From an uncultured Lachnospiraceae bacterium (lineage in GTDB: Bacteria > Bacillota > Clostridia > Lachnospirales > Lachnospiraceae), in assembly GCA_934371475.1 (NCBI GenBank), contig CAKRNX010000003.1:1-49633 (forward strand): a DNA stretch of 49,633 bases, written 5' to 3'. The notes below the pieces were generated by a model that was given only the letters and a program-made list of their open reading frames with translations, had not been told where the DNA came from and made no database searches. The first letter of the stretch is position 1. Every line of letters begins with the position of its first letter. Below, in pieces: positions 42,004 through 49,633 of this stretch. The position numbers were made by a program, and so were the translations under genes.

Positions 42004-45000
42004 ATGAAGGGATTGTACAAGGAGACATTCAGACGGGTACTGGCGATGGGAACAGCTATGGGACTGGTTCTCACCGGAGTAGCATATACGGGAACCGGCA
42101 GTGTGATGGCAGATGCAGATACAGCCACAGAAGAGACTGAGACAGAGGCGGCAGACGAGGAGAAAAATAACAGTACAGATAAAACTACAGATACCGCAGA
42201 CGGCAGCGAGACAGCGCAGAAAGATGAGACTGTATATATTTTCACAGATGCATCCGGTAATCAGAAAAAAGTGCTGGTAAGTGACTGGCTGAAAAACGGA
42301 GGGAAGACAGGAGATGTTGAGGACGCTACTTCTCTGAAAGATATCACGAATGTAAAAGGCGATGAGACATATCAGGAAGGAACAGGAGACAACATCACAT
42401 GGAATTCTGACGGAGATGATATTTATTATCAGGGAACTACAGATAAGGAAACGCCCATTGATGTAAAAATCACTTACACCCTGGATGGAAAAGAGATTGC
42501 CCCGGAGGATCTGGCAGGAAAGAGCGGAAAAGTTACGATCCGCTATGACTATACCAATAAAGAGACCAGAACTGTAAAAGTGGCAGGGAAGGATGAGCAG
42601 ATATATGTTCCGTTTGCAGTCATGTCCGGCATGCTGTTCACAGACGGCTGCGTCAGCAACGTGACAGTCAACACAGGTAAAGTGATCACAGAAGGCAGTG
42701 ACACGATCGTGGTTGGCCTGGCATTTCCGGGACTGAATGAGAGTCTGAAGCTCAATGAAAATGAGGATCTGGATGATATCGATATTCCGGGCTATGTGGA
42801 AGTGACCATGGATGCCGAGAATTTCTCCATGAGCATGTCCATGTCTCTCGTTATGAATGATGTGCTGAATGAGCTGGATGATTTGGATCTGAACAAAGAC
42901 GGAAAACTGGATGATCTGAAAGATGATATGAAAGAGCTGGGAGACAGTGCAAAAAAACTGGTAGACGGCAGCAGTGATCTGGCGGACGGCATCAAAGAAC
43001 TGTATGACAACATTCCGGATCTGAAGGATGGCATGAGCGATCTGAATGATGGTGTGATAGAGTATACGGACGGTGTAGCGAGCGTCTATGACGGTGTGGG
43101 AACCTTAAAAGATGGTTCCGCGGAGCTCTCAAGCGGAGCTTCTGATCTGGCGGACGGCGCACATTCACTGAACAGCGGAGCCAAGACACTTTCAAGTGGT
43201 GCCTCCGAACTGGCAAGCGGAGCCGCCAGTGCCAAATCCGGCAGCAGCCAGCTGGTAGCTGGATATGCGGGCAGCAATGGCGCGGCAGCAGGAGCACAGA
43301 CTCTGGCGGCAGGAGCGGTGCAGCTGGATAATGGTCTGACAACTCTGGCACACGGTCTGTTTACTGCCAACGAGGGAGCACAGCAGCTCAAGAGCGGCAC
43401 CACACAGGTAAACAGCGGTGCGCAGAGCCTCAGGAGCGGCACTGTGACAGCAGATGCGGGCGCACAGAAACTTAAGAGCGGAGCCGCACAGGTAAATGCA
43501 GGAGCACAGAGCCTTAAGAGTGGTATAACCAGTGCGGCAGCAGGAGCACAGACTCTGGCATCAGGCGCAGCAAGCGCAGATGCGGGTGCACAGCAGCTGG
43601 CCGCAGGTGCATCACAGGCAGCCAGCGGATTTGACACACTTTCTAGCAAAGTGCAGGGAGCGCTGGAGAGCGTAAAGGACGGCGCAGATCAGTTGCAGAG
43701 CGGCGCTTCCGATATGAAGAACCAGTTGTCTGCATTGAAAAAAATGCTGACAGGATATAAGGATAAAGAAGGAAAAGAAGTGGCAGGAGCCATTAAGACA
43801 GTAGAAGCTGCATTTGCACAGCTGGAAGCACAGTTCAATGCAACGGAGAACAGCAAGGGCAATACGGCTATGGATGCAGTCAACGGCCTGAACCAGATTA
43901 TCACGGGCGTCAACAAAACGATTGACGATGCTTTGAAACAGTCCGGAAGTTCCGCAAGTGAGGGAAGCGGTGAGAACGCATCTGAGGGCACAGCAGTGGT
44001 TACATCAGAAGCTCCTGAGAATGCGGTATCTCCGGAAGATGCACAGAGTCAGGCTGAGACAGCCAGGGCAAAGGCACAGGAGTCCAAAGCGAAAGCGCAG
44101 GAGCTGGCAGCATCCGCATCAGGATCGGTAGAGAACGCAAAGAACAGCGTTTCCGCAGCACAGGAGAAAAAGAGCAGTGCCGACAGCGCGGCAGCATCCG
44201 CAGCAGGCGCATATCAGAATGCGCTGGGAGCTTATACGCCGATCCTGTCTGATGTGAGCAGCACCCTGAACAAAGTCGGTCTTTCCAAGTATTCGGGGTA
44301 TGTGACGGATGCGCAGAACACGGCAGCTTCCATCTCTTCCGGATATGAAAATGCAGCAGGCAATTACAGCGCGGCGGCCGGCAGCTATAACGAGGCGGCA
44401 GACAGCTACAACACAGCGGCAGACAGTTATGAGAGCGCTATCAGTTCTTATAATGAGACGATTGACTCTTACGAGGAAACCATCGCCGATTATGAAGCGC
44501 TGATCAGCCAATATCAGCAGCAGATTGCAGAACTGCAGAACGGTGCCGTTGCCGCACAGTCTGCAGAGACAGCAGGAAGTGAGTCACAGACGGTAGAAGA
44601 ACTGAAAAAGCAGAATGCAGCGCTGACTGCGCAGAATCAGGCTCTTACCGGTTTGGTAACGAACGTGCGCACACAGCTGGGCACAGCTGATGCTATCCTG
44701 AATGGAACAACCGATACAGAAGGTAAAAAACAGGGCGGTCTGCAGAGCGGCATGGATACGCTGAAAGCAAGCATTGAAGCAATGAAAGATACGCTGATCA
44801 ATGGAGGAGAAGTTGATGGAGAGAAGGTACAGGGCCTGAAAGATATTGTGGATGCCATCGGTGATGAGACAGATACCACCAGCAAAAAGACATTCATGTA
44901 CGGTCTGAATATGCTGATTGACGGAAGCCAAGATCTGTCCGATGCTATGGCAGGTCAGCTGGCAGATGGATCCGATTTAAATAACGGTGTATCTACTTTG

Positions 45001-45861
45001 AAAAATGGGCTTAACAGCCTCAAGAACGGAAGCAGCAGTCTGGCAGGCGGAACAAGCCAGTTAAAGAGCGGAAGCAGTGATCTGGCAAGCGGAACAAGCC
45101 AGTTAAAGAGCGGCGCGGCAGCGCTGGTAAGCGGAACAAGCCAGTTAAAGAGCGGAAGCAGCAGCCTGGCAAGCGGAACAAGCCAGTTAAAGAACGGCGC
45201 GGCATCACTGGCAGGCGGAACAAGCCAGTTAAGGAGCGGTGCAGCAACACTGGCAAGCGGAACGAGTCAGCTGTACAGCGGCGCACAGAGCGCAAAGAGC
45301 GGAAGCGCAGCATTAAAGAGCGGAGCCAGTGCACTGAGCACAGGTATCAACACACTGTATGCCGGAACCAGACAGCTTGATGCCGGACTTTCAGAGCTGA
45401 GCAGCGGAGCAGGCACTCTGAGCAGCGGAGCCAAGACTCTGGCGACAGGAGCGAATACGCTGGATACCGGAGCCGGTACGCTGGCAAGCGGAGCCAAGAC
45501 TCTGGACGACGGTGTTTCTACTTTAAAAGACGGTGTGACTAAGCTGAATGATAACTCTTCCAAACTGACAGACGGCACCAAGGATCTGGTAGATGCAGGC
45601 GATGAACTGGCAGACGGCGTAGAAGAGCTGAAAGATGGTTCGGAAGAGCTGCGCGACGGTATGAAAGAATTTAATGAGGAAGGAATTGAGAAGCTGACAG
45701 AGCTGTTCGATGACAACATTGATAAGCTGATTGACCGCTTTGATGCCCTGAAAGATGCAGGAAGTGCATATAATACTTTTGCAGGACTGGCAGACGGCAT
45801 GGACGGCAGCGTGAAATTTATCATCAGAAATGACAGCATCAGCGCAGACAGTTCAAAATAA
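42004..45861 (+). CDS. Large secreted heptad-repeat protein (YhgE/Pip-like repeats, no membrane domain)
   Basis: This is a 1285-residue protein. ATG 42004 has GAGGAGGATT upstream. The N-terminus (MKGLYKETFRRVLAMGTAMG...) is a signal peptide, followed by an acidic Thr/Glu region and a domain I do not recognise (about 80-310). Residues about 317-573 and 1000-1220 are 7-residue repeats of the x-G-x-x-x-L-x type (SGTSQLK, SGASDLA) as in the extracellular part of YhgE/Pip proteins. Between them (about 680-850) is an Ala/Ser-rich coiled coil (SYNEAADSYNTAADSYES). The C-terminus lacks the ABC2-type membrane helices of YhgE, and no sortase motif is seen. It may be a periplasm-spanning adaptor or surface fibre. 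Gene-wide Ala/Gly/Ser bias. Confidence 0.75.
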   Translation: MKGLYKETFRRVLAMGTAMGLVLTGVAYTGTGSVMADADTATEETETEAADEEKNNSTDKTTDTADGSETAQKDETVYIFTDASGNQKKVLVSDWLKNGGKTGDVEDATSLKDITNVKGDETYQEGTGDNITWNSDGDDIYYQGTTDKETPIDVKITYTLDGKEIAPEDLAGKSGKVTIRYDYTNKETRTVKVAGKDEQIYVPFAVMSGMLFTDGCVSNVTVNTGKVITEGSDTIVVGLAFPGLNESLKLNENEDLDDIDIPGYVEVTMDAENFSMSMSMSLVMNDVLNELDDLDLNKDGKLDDLKDDMKELGDSAKKLVDGSSDLADGIKELYDNIPDLKDGMSDLNDGVIEYTDGVASVYDGVGTLKDGSAELSSGASDLADGAHSLNSGAKTLSSGASELASGAASAKSGSSQLVAGYAGSNGAAAGAQTLAAGAVQLDNGLTTLAHGLFTANEGAQQLKSGTTQVNSGAQSLRSGTVTADAGAQKLKSGAAQVNAGAQSLKSGITSAAAGAQTLASGAASADAGAQQLAAGASQAASGFDTLSSKVQGALESVKDGADQLQSGASDMKNQLSALKKMLTGYKDKEGKEVAGAIKTVEAAFAQLEAQFNATENSKGNTAMDAVNGLNQIITGVNKTIDDALKQSGSSASEGSGENASEGTAVVTSEAPENAVSPEDAQSQAETARAKAQESKAKAQELAASASGSVENAKNSVSAAQEKKSSADSAAASAAGAYQNALGAYTPILSDVSSTLNKVGLSKYSGYVTDAQNTAASISSGYENAAGNYSAAAGSYNEAADSYNTAADSYESAISSYNETIDSYEETIADYEALISQYQQQIAELQNGAVAAQSAETAGSESQTVEELKKQNAALTAQNQALTGLVTNVRTQLGTADAILNGTTDTEGKKQGGLQSGMDTLKASIEAMKDTLINGGEVDGEKVQGLKDIVDAIGDETDTTSKKTFMYGLNMLIDGSQDLSDAMAGQLADGSDLNNGVSTLKNGLNSLKNGSSSLAGGTSQLKSGSSDLASGTSQLKSGAAALVSGTSQLKSGSSSLASGTSQLKNGAASLAGGTSQLRSGAATLASGTSQLYSGAQSAKSGSAALKSGASALSTGINTLYAGTRQLDAGLSELSSGAGTLSSGAKTLATGANTLDTGAGTLASGAKTLDDGVSTLKDGVTKLNDNSSKLTDGTKDLVDAGDELADGVEELKDGSEELRDGMKEFNEEGIEKLTELFDDNIDKLIDRFDALKDAGSAYNTFAGLADGMDGSVKFIIRNDSISADSSK
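45046..45297 (+). repeat. 42-bp tandem repeats within the heptad-repeat gene
   Basis: Six head-to-tail 42-bp units start at 45046, 45088, 45130, 45172, 45214 and 45256; each codes 14 residues (two heptads). The string GGAACAAGCCAGTTAAAG recurs exactly in the first four and with one change in the fifth. Nucleotide conservation beyond the amino acids suggests recent duplication. Confidence 0.92.
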
Positions 45862-45870
45862 ATCCGGGGC

Positions 45871-46062
45871 ATCAGATATGAGGTGACTCTCACTTCGAAA
45901 CAGAAATGCCGGGCTAATGAAATACGCTTTTGTGGGGAAACTTGCAGGAGCGTATTTTTCTTTTAAACCGGGGAACTGCATATATAGCCTGCCTGTGCAA
46001 AACAAAAGTTGCGCTGCCCAAAAGGTGGCTTGCGGGGTGTGCAGGCACACTTTTGTTTGTTT
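45871..46062 (+). repeat. Dispersed repeat copies after the heptad-repeat gene
   Basis: 45871-45914 has ATCAGATATGAGGTGACTC and CAGAAATGCCGGGC, a truncated solo copy. 45986-46062 is a decayed copy of the 90-bp block (AGCCTGCCTGTGC, TTGCGGGGTGTGCAGG, CACACTTTTGTTTG); its GTGTG/CACAC stem with TTTTGTTT could act as a weak terminator. Confidence 0.6.
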
Positions 46063-46131
46063 TAGCATTTAATAAAAAATGCACATTTTTTGGGGGCATT
46101 AAGACTGAAAAACTGGACATAATGAAAAAAA

Positions 46132-46140
46132 TGCTATAAT
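46132..46140 (+). promoter_or_regulatory. Extended -10 promoter of the ATP synthase operon
   Basis: TGCTATAAT is a perfect TG-N-TATAAT. The best -35 is CTGGAC/TGGACA at 46113-46119 with a 15-16-nt spacer. A second TATAAT at 46149 has no -35. Confidence 0.62.
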
Positions 46141-46236
46141 ATAAATGTTATAATCTATAAGATTACAGTGTCAAAGAGTCCGGTTCCGGACAAGGACAGG
46201 ATCAGATTGCAGATGTCGGGCAGCAGGAGGATACAG

Positions 46237-46512
46237 ATGAACAAGTGGGCAGATATTTTAAAGAATGTGTCATTGCTGACACAGTTTGGACTGTCATTGA
46301 TTACTCCGCTGCTTTTTTGTCTTTTTATCAGCGGATGGCTGGCGGGGCAGTTTGATCTGGGCGGCTGGGTCTATATTCCGGGCTTTTTTTTCGGCCTGGG
46401 AGGATCGGCGTCAGTAGCCTGGAAGTTTTATGTCAGAGAGACATCTCATGGCTCAGGGAAAAAATCTGAACGGAAGAAAAAGGACAGAGTATGCTTTAAC
46501 CGGCACAGTTGA
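46237..46512 (+). CDS. atpZ: AtpZ/AtpI-type small membrane protein
   Basis: This 91-residue protein has two membrane helices (about 10-32 VSLLTQFGLSLITPLLFCLFISG and 45-65 VYIPGFFFGLGGSASVAWKFY) and a basic tail, the pattern of the AtpZ (ATPase_gene1) family that opens many Firmicutes ATP synthase operons. The start at 46237 follows AGGAGG; the longer GTG frame from 46168 has no ribosome site. AtpZ is thought to help c-ring assembly or ion supply; this is family knowledge, not visible here. The following 102-bp gap contains the joint AAAAGCCTCCGGC and TGCAGAGGTGCGCGG, a decayed repeat piece. Confidence 0.75.
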   Translation: MNKWADILKNVSLLTQFGLSLITPLLFCLFISGWLAGQFDLGGWVYIPGFFFGLGGSASVAWKFYVRETSHGSGKKSERKKKDRVCFNRHS

Positions 46513-46614
46513 GCATACAGCAAAAGTTTTATGTTTTCGCAAACCGGAACCGGAAGTTTACGAAAAGCCTCCGGCAGTATTGCAGAGGTGCGCGGAAGAA
46601 AGGAGTGCAGAGAA

Positions 46615-47043
46615 ATGGATATGAAGCAGATACAGCCGGCAGTAAAGAACGAGACAAAACATGTGGCTCTGTATACTGCCATCGGGACGGTTGTCATGTG
46701 GGTGCTTTTTGCAGTGCTTCACGCAGTCATTCCGGAAAAGGTGCCGTTTGATTATACGGTATTTCTCGGCGGCATTGCGGGCAGCGCAGTGGCTGTGCTG
46801 AACTTTTTCCTGATGGGAATGACAGTGCAGAAAGTGGCGGCTATTCCGGAGGATCAGAAGGATATGGCTTTTATGAAAATGAAAGCCAGCTACAGCCAGA
46901 GACTGATTTTGCAGATCCTCTGGATTATTCTGGCAATTACACTTCCATGTTTTCATTTTGTGGCAGGTATTGCACCGCTGCTTTTTCCGGGGTTCGGGAT
47001 CAAGATCGGCGGACTGTTGGGAAAAAAGCAGAAGACAGCATGA
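46615..47043 (+). CDS. atpI: AtpI-like subunit of ATP synthase
   Basis: This 142-residue protein has four hydrophobic segments (about 15-37, 45-70, 95-112, 115-130), consistent with AtpI, a non-essential assembly helper of the Fo sector. ATG 46615 is used because AGGAG lies 9 nt upstream; ATG 46621 is an alternative. The sequence FLMGMTVQKVA between helices and the Lys-rich end are typical of the family but it is loosely conserved. atpB follows 69 bp later. Confidence 0.72.
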   Translation: MDMKQIQPAVKNETKHVALYTAIGTVVMWVLFAVLHAVIPEKVPFDYTVFLGGIAGSAVAVLNFFLMGMTVQKVAAIPEDQKDMAFMKMKASYSQRLILQILWIILAITLPCFHFVAGIAPLLFPGFGIKIGGLLGKKQKTA

Positions 47044-47112
47044 GTATTTCGGATCCGCAGGTTATGGATTTTAGGAAAATACAAATACTAAAAGATAAGG
47101 AGGTGAATATGC

Positions 47113-47871
47113 ATGGAAATAGATATCACAGGGGCGCGGATATTTTACACGTTCCCGATTGATTTTCCCATTCTTGGAAAGTTTCAGATTACGGAGACGC
47201 TGGTGGTCTCATGGCTTGTCATGATCCTGATTACAGGACTGTGTATCTGGCTGACGCATGATCTGAAGGTAGAGAACATCTCCAAGCGTCAGGCGCTGGC
47301 AGAGATGCTGGTGGAAAAGGCCAATTCATTTGTCATTGGCAACATGGGAGAGAAGTTTCGCTATATGATTCCATTTGTAGCGGCACTTTTTACAACAAGT
47401 GTGGTGTCCAACCTGATCAGCCTGATCGGTCTGAGGAGTCCCACAGCGGATCTTTCTACAGAAGCTTCATGGGCAGTTGTGGTATTTATCATGATTACTG
47501 CACAGAAGATCAAGGCAGGCGGAGTTGGCGGATATCTGAAGGGATTTACGACTCCCATACCGGTTATGACGCCGTTTAATATTCTGTCTGAGCTGGCAAC
47601 GCCGATCAGTATGGCGTGCCGTCATTTCGGAAATATTCTTTCCGGCGTGGTAATCAATGCACTGGTTTATGCCGCTCTGGCACTGGCCAGTTCTGCGCTC
47701 TTCGGGCTTCTTCCCGGAGTCGTGGGTGATGTGCTTTCCCAGATCCCGATCCTGGATGTGGGTGTTCCTGCGATCCTGTCGGTGTATTTCGACTGGTTCT
47801 CAGGCGTAATGCAGGCATTTATTTTCTGTATGCTGACGGTTCTTTACATTTCGAACGCGGCAGAAGGATAA
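47113..47871 (+). CDS. atpB: ATP synthase Fo subunit a
   Basis: Subunit a forms the ion channels facing the c ring. The 252-residue protein has five to six membrane helices. The essential Arg170 lies in ELATPISMACRHFGNILSG, the family's key stretch; the final helix region is FDWFSGVMQAFIFCMLTVLYIS. AAGGAGGTGAATATGC precedes ATG 47113. The next gene, atpE, starts 230 bp later, an unusually long gap inside an ATP synthase operon. Confidence 0.95.
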   Translation: MEIDITGARIFYTFPIDFPILGKFQITETLVVSWLVMILITGLCIWLTHDLKVENISKRQALAEMLVEKANSFVIGNMGEKFRYMIPFVAALFTTSVVSNLISLIGLRSPTADLSTEASWAVVVFIMITAQKIKAGGVGGYLKGFTTPIPVMTPFNILSELATPISMACRHFGNILSGVVINALVYAALALASSALFGLLPGVVGDVLSQIPILDVGVPAILSVYFDWFSGVMQAFIFCMLTVLYISNAAEG

Positions 47872-48044
47872 CGGATGTTTCTGCTCCGGCAGCGACCATA
47901 GCTGCCTGACCCGCTGCACCCGGCAATAAAGCGTTTCGCGCAAAATAAAAGATATGCTGTCGCAGCAGGTTTTAACAAAAATTAAAAATCTCATGGAAAG
48001 CATAGATGAGATCATGAATGCGATTGTATTCATACGTATGTGAC

Positions 48045-48069
48045 AAAGCGGAAGATGAATGTCCGCTTT
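48045..48069 (+). promoter_or_regulatory. GCGGA hairpin in the atpB-atpE gap
   Basis: AAAGCGGA, 9-nt loop ending GAATG, TCCGCTTT, the same arms as at 34483-34507. It lies 32 bp before the atpE start and just upstream of its ribosome site AGGAGGAAGAA. The remainder of the 47872-48101 gap holds a short frame (47954-48043) without a ribosome site. A 5' hairpin before atpE could protect or boost the message for the high-copy c subunit. Confidence 0.6.
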
Positions 48070-48101
48070 ACTGAAAACATAGGACATAGGAGGAAGAATT
48101 T

Positions 48102-48380
48102 ATGGATTTTCAGTTATTAGCAAAAGGTATTGCTCTGGCAGGTTGTGCAATCGGCGCTGGATGCGCTCTGATCGCAGGTATTGGACCTGGTATTGGTGAA
48201 GGTAACGCAGTGGCAAAGGCTCTGGAGGCCATCGGACGTCAGCCCGAGTGCAAAGGTGATGTCACATCTACCATGCTGCTTGGCTGTGCGATCGCAGAGA
48301 CAACAGGTATTTACGGTTTCGTTACCGGTCTGCTGCTGATCTTCGTAGCACCCGGAATGTTCATGAATTTCCTTAGCTGA
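48102..48380 (+). CDS. atpE: ATP synthase Fo subunit c, two-carboxylate type
   Basis: The rotor-ring subunit has 92 residues and two helices. Helix 1 has GAGCALIAGIGPGIGEG with Glu33; the loop has RQPECKGD; helix 2 has GCAIAETTGIYGF with Glu66, Thr67, Thr68 and Tyr71. Sodium-type rings use Gln32, Glu65, Ser66, Thr67 and Tyr70 (Ilyobacter); here Glu replaces the Gln, giving two carboxylates per site as described for Fusobacterium nucleatum, a Na+ rotor. So Na+ coupling is likely. Four cysteines (15, 21, 50, 62) are more than usual. ATG 48102 has AGGAGGAAGAA upstream. Confidence 0.96.
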   Translation: MDFQLLAKGIALAGCAIGAGCALIAGIGPGIGEGNAVAKALEAIGRQPECKGDVTSTMLLGCAIAETTGIYGFVTGLLLIFVAPGMFMNFLS

Positions 48381-48409
48381 TTGCAGAATACAGACAGGAG
48401 GTTACAGAC

Positions 48410-48913
48410 ATGCAGGTGCAGGAATTAGTAAGCCTTGTGCCATGGACGTTCGTAGCTCAGATTTGCAACCTTTTTATCCAGGCATATTTAATCAAGCGCT
48501 TTCTGTTCAAACCCATCAACAAGATGCTGGATGAGCGGAAATCCAGAGCGGATGCGCAGATTTCCGACGCCGAGAAGGCGAAGGGAGAAGCCATCGCCAT
48601 GAAAGAGGCGTATGAAAAGGATATGGCGGACGCGAAGAACAAAGCCAGTGAGATCCTTTCTACCGCGCAGAAGACAGCCAGTGCCCAGAGTGAGAAGATC
48701 CTTGAAGATGCGGCGGCTGCGGCAGCTGCCATGAAGGCGAAGGCTGAGAGCGATATTGCCCAGGAGAAGAGAAAAGCAGTCAGTGAAGCGAAGAATGAAA
48801 TCGGCGGCATGGCCATGGAGATTGCCGGCAAGGTGATCGAACGTGAAATTAACGAGGAAGACCACAAGAAACTCATTGATGAATTTATTGCGAATGTAGG
48901 TGAGGCATCATGA
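48410..48913 (+). CDS. atpF: ATP synthase Fo subunit b
   Basis: Subunit b is the peripheral stalk: one N-terminal membrane helix (TFVAQICNLFIQAYLIKRFLF) followed by a long charged coiled coil (ERKSRADAQISDAEKAKGEAIAMKEAYEKD). The 167-residue size is normal. The Ala-rich stretch DAAAAAAAMKAKAES is notable. AGGAGGTTACAG precedes ATG 48410. Its stop overlaps atpH by 4 nt. Confidence 0.95.
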   Translation: MQVQELVSLVPWTFVAQICNLFIQAYLIKRFLFKPINKMLDERKSRADAQISDAEKAKGEAIAMKEAYEKDMADAKNKASEILSTAQKTASAQSEKILEDAAAAAAAMKAKAESDIAQEKRKAVSEAKNEIGGMAMEIAGKVIEREINEEDHKKLIDEFIANVGEAS

Positions 48914-49443
48914 CACACACCGCCAGAATATATGGAAGCAGCCTGTATGACCTGGCTGCGGAAGAGAATCTGACTGAGGTGATGATGGAGCAGACAGGCC
49001 AGGTGAGGGAGCTGTTTCGGGAAAATCCCGAGTATGTGCAGCTTCTGAGTGAACCCTCTATTCCCAAAGAAGAGCGGACAGGCCTGATTGAGACCGCATT
49101 CGGAACTCAGGCAGAGCGTTATCTGGTTAATTTTCTGAAGCTGCTGTGCGAGCGGAATATTCTGCGGGAATTTGCAGGATGCTGCGATGAGTTTACACGG
49201 CGCTACAATGCGGACCACAACATTGCCGAGGCAGTAGTCACCAGTGCGGTGACGCTGGATGAGGCGCAGATGAAGGCACTGAAGGACAAGCTGGAGCAGA
49301 TCAGCGGCAGAAATGTGGCACTCAGGCAGACAAAAGATCCGGCAGTGTTGGGAGGAATTCGCGTGGAACTGGATGGAAAGCAGCTGGACGGAACAGTAAA
49401 ACGGCGTCTGGACGGCATTTCCAGAAAACTGAAAGAAATCTAA
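48910..49443 (+). CDS. atpH: ATP synthase F1 subunit delta
   Basis: This is the OSCP-type delta subunit linking the b stalk to F1. It has 177 residues: an N-terminal helical domain (MTHTARIYGSSLYDLAAEENL) and a C-terminal domain ending in the conserved DPAVLGGIRVELDGKQLDGTVKRRLDGI. The start ATG 48910 overlaps the atpF stop. atpA begins after a 26-bp gap. Confidence 0.95.
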   Translation: MTHTARIYGSSLYDLAAEENLTEVMMEQTGQVRELFRENPEYVQLLSEPSIPKEERTGLIETAFGTQAERYLVNFLKLLCERNILREFAGCCDEFTRRYNADHNIAEAVVTSAVTLDEAQMKALKDKLEQISGRNVALRQTKDPAVLGGIRVELDGKQLDGTVKRRLDGISRKLKEI

Positions 49444-49469
49444 AATGTTGATAAGGATGGTATGGAAAC

Positions 49470-49633
49470 ATGCAATTAAAACCTGAAGAAATATCCAAGG
49501 TCATCCGCAGCCAGATCAAATATTATGAAAATGCGATCCAGCAGGACGAGACCGGCACCATTCTGATGGTGGGTGACGGAATTGCCAGAGCCAGCGGTCT
49601 TACTAACTGTATGGCAGGCGAGCTGCTGGAGTT
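49470..49633 (+). CDS. atpA: ATP synthase F1 subunit alpha (5' part)
   Basis: Only the first 54 codons are inside the window. The translation begins MQLKPEEISKVIRSQIKYYE and continues through TGTILMVGDGIARASGL, the typical N-terminal beta-barrel of the alpha subunit. The frame is open to the window end, so the gene is cut by the window, not broken. The ribosome site is weak (AAGG); translational coupling to atpH is likely. Confidence 0.92.
   Translation, partial: MQLKPEEISKVIRSQIKYYENAIQQDETGTILMVGDGIARASGLTNCMAGELLE

Noticed and set aside
45046..45297. CRISPR-like array
   Set aside because: The regular repeats are in-frame coding units without unique spacers; no cas genes are present.
47954..48043. 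29-codon frame (MLSQQVLTKIKNLMES...) before atpE as a leader peptide
   Set aside because: No ribosome site and no sign of attenuation apart from the hairpin just after it; kept only as a weak possibility.

Overview
The window is a chromosome-origin segment of a Gram-positive, low-to-mid GC Clostridia. The family is probably Lachnospiraceae; I do not commit to a genus. Support comes from the gene order rpmH-dnaA-dnaN-yaaA-recF-gyrB-gyrA, TTATCCACA boxes on both sides of dnaA, strong AGGAGG ribosome sites, MurT/GatD, an S-box (SAM-I) riboswitch before metK, and Firmicutes-type two-component systems. There are no tRNA or rRNA genes, no CRISPR array and no intact prophage or IS.

Layout. (1) 104-6951, minus strand, leading away from the origin: rpmH-rnpA-yidD-yidC-khpB(jag)-mnmE-mnmG, driven by a near-consensus promoter at 7045-7073. 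(2) 6952-9126: bipartite oriC around dnaA. (3) 9127-16334: dnaN, yaaA, recF, gyrB, gyrA. (4) 16453-23308: a compact envelope/sensing cluster with an amidase, a beta-lactamase-fold serine hydrolase, an orphan peptide-binding protein, a 7TM-DISM-type histidine kinase and a response regulator with a SARP-like output. (5) 23409-26120: a secreted GH97 glycosidase. (6) 26536-31147: murT-gatD (lipid II amidation), a D,D-carboxypeptidase and a translationally coupled degenerate tyrosine recombinase. (7) 31154-32233: a convergent DEDD exonuclease. (8) 32955-35624: an MsmX/UgpC-type ATPase and a PucR/CdaR-like regulator. (9) 35650-37317: riboswitch-controlled metK. (10) 37985-40900: histidine kinase, OmpR-type regulator and RluA-type pseudouridine synthase. 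(11) 41078-45861: a TetR regulator and a 1285-residue secreted heptad-repeat protein. (12) 46237-49633: ATP synthase operon atpZ-I-B-E-F-H-A (atpA cut by the window end), whose c subunit carries two membrane carboxylates plus Thr/Thr/Tyr, a pattern known from Na+-coupled rotors.

The gene content is mostly housekeeping. The least explained material lies between genes. A mosaic family of small hairpin-forming repeats recurs in most of the larger gaps. Its modules include a 92-bp palindrome with 11-bp terminal inverted repeats, a joint AGCCTCCGGC, a hairpin with loop AATTGCG, a roughly 90-bp GC-rich block, and a tail GGGRCATTCYTGAA that usually lies just after stop codons in the gene's own orientation. 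A separate MITE-like 165-bp element sits before the ATPase gene. The cluster at 16.8-23.3 kb is the best candidate for an undescribed functional system: cell-wall hydrolysis enzymes, a periplasmic-type peptide binder with no transporter, and a dedicated two-component pair.
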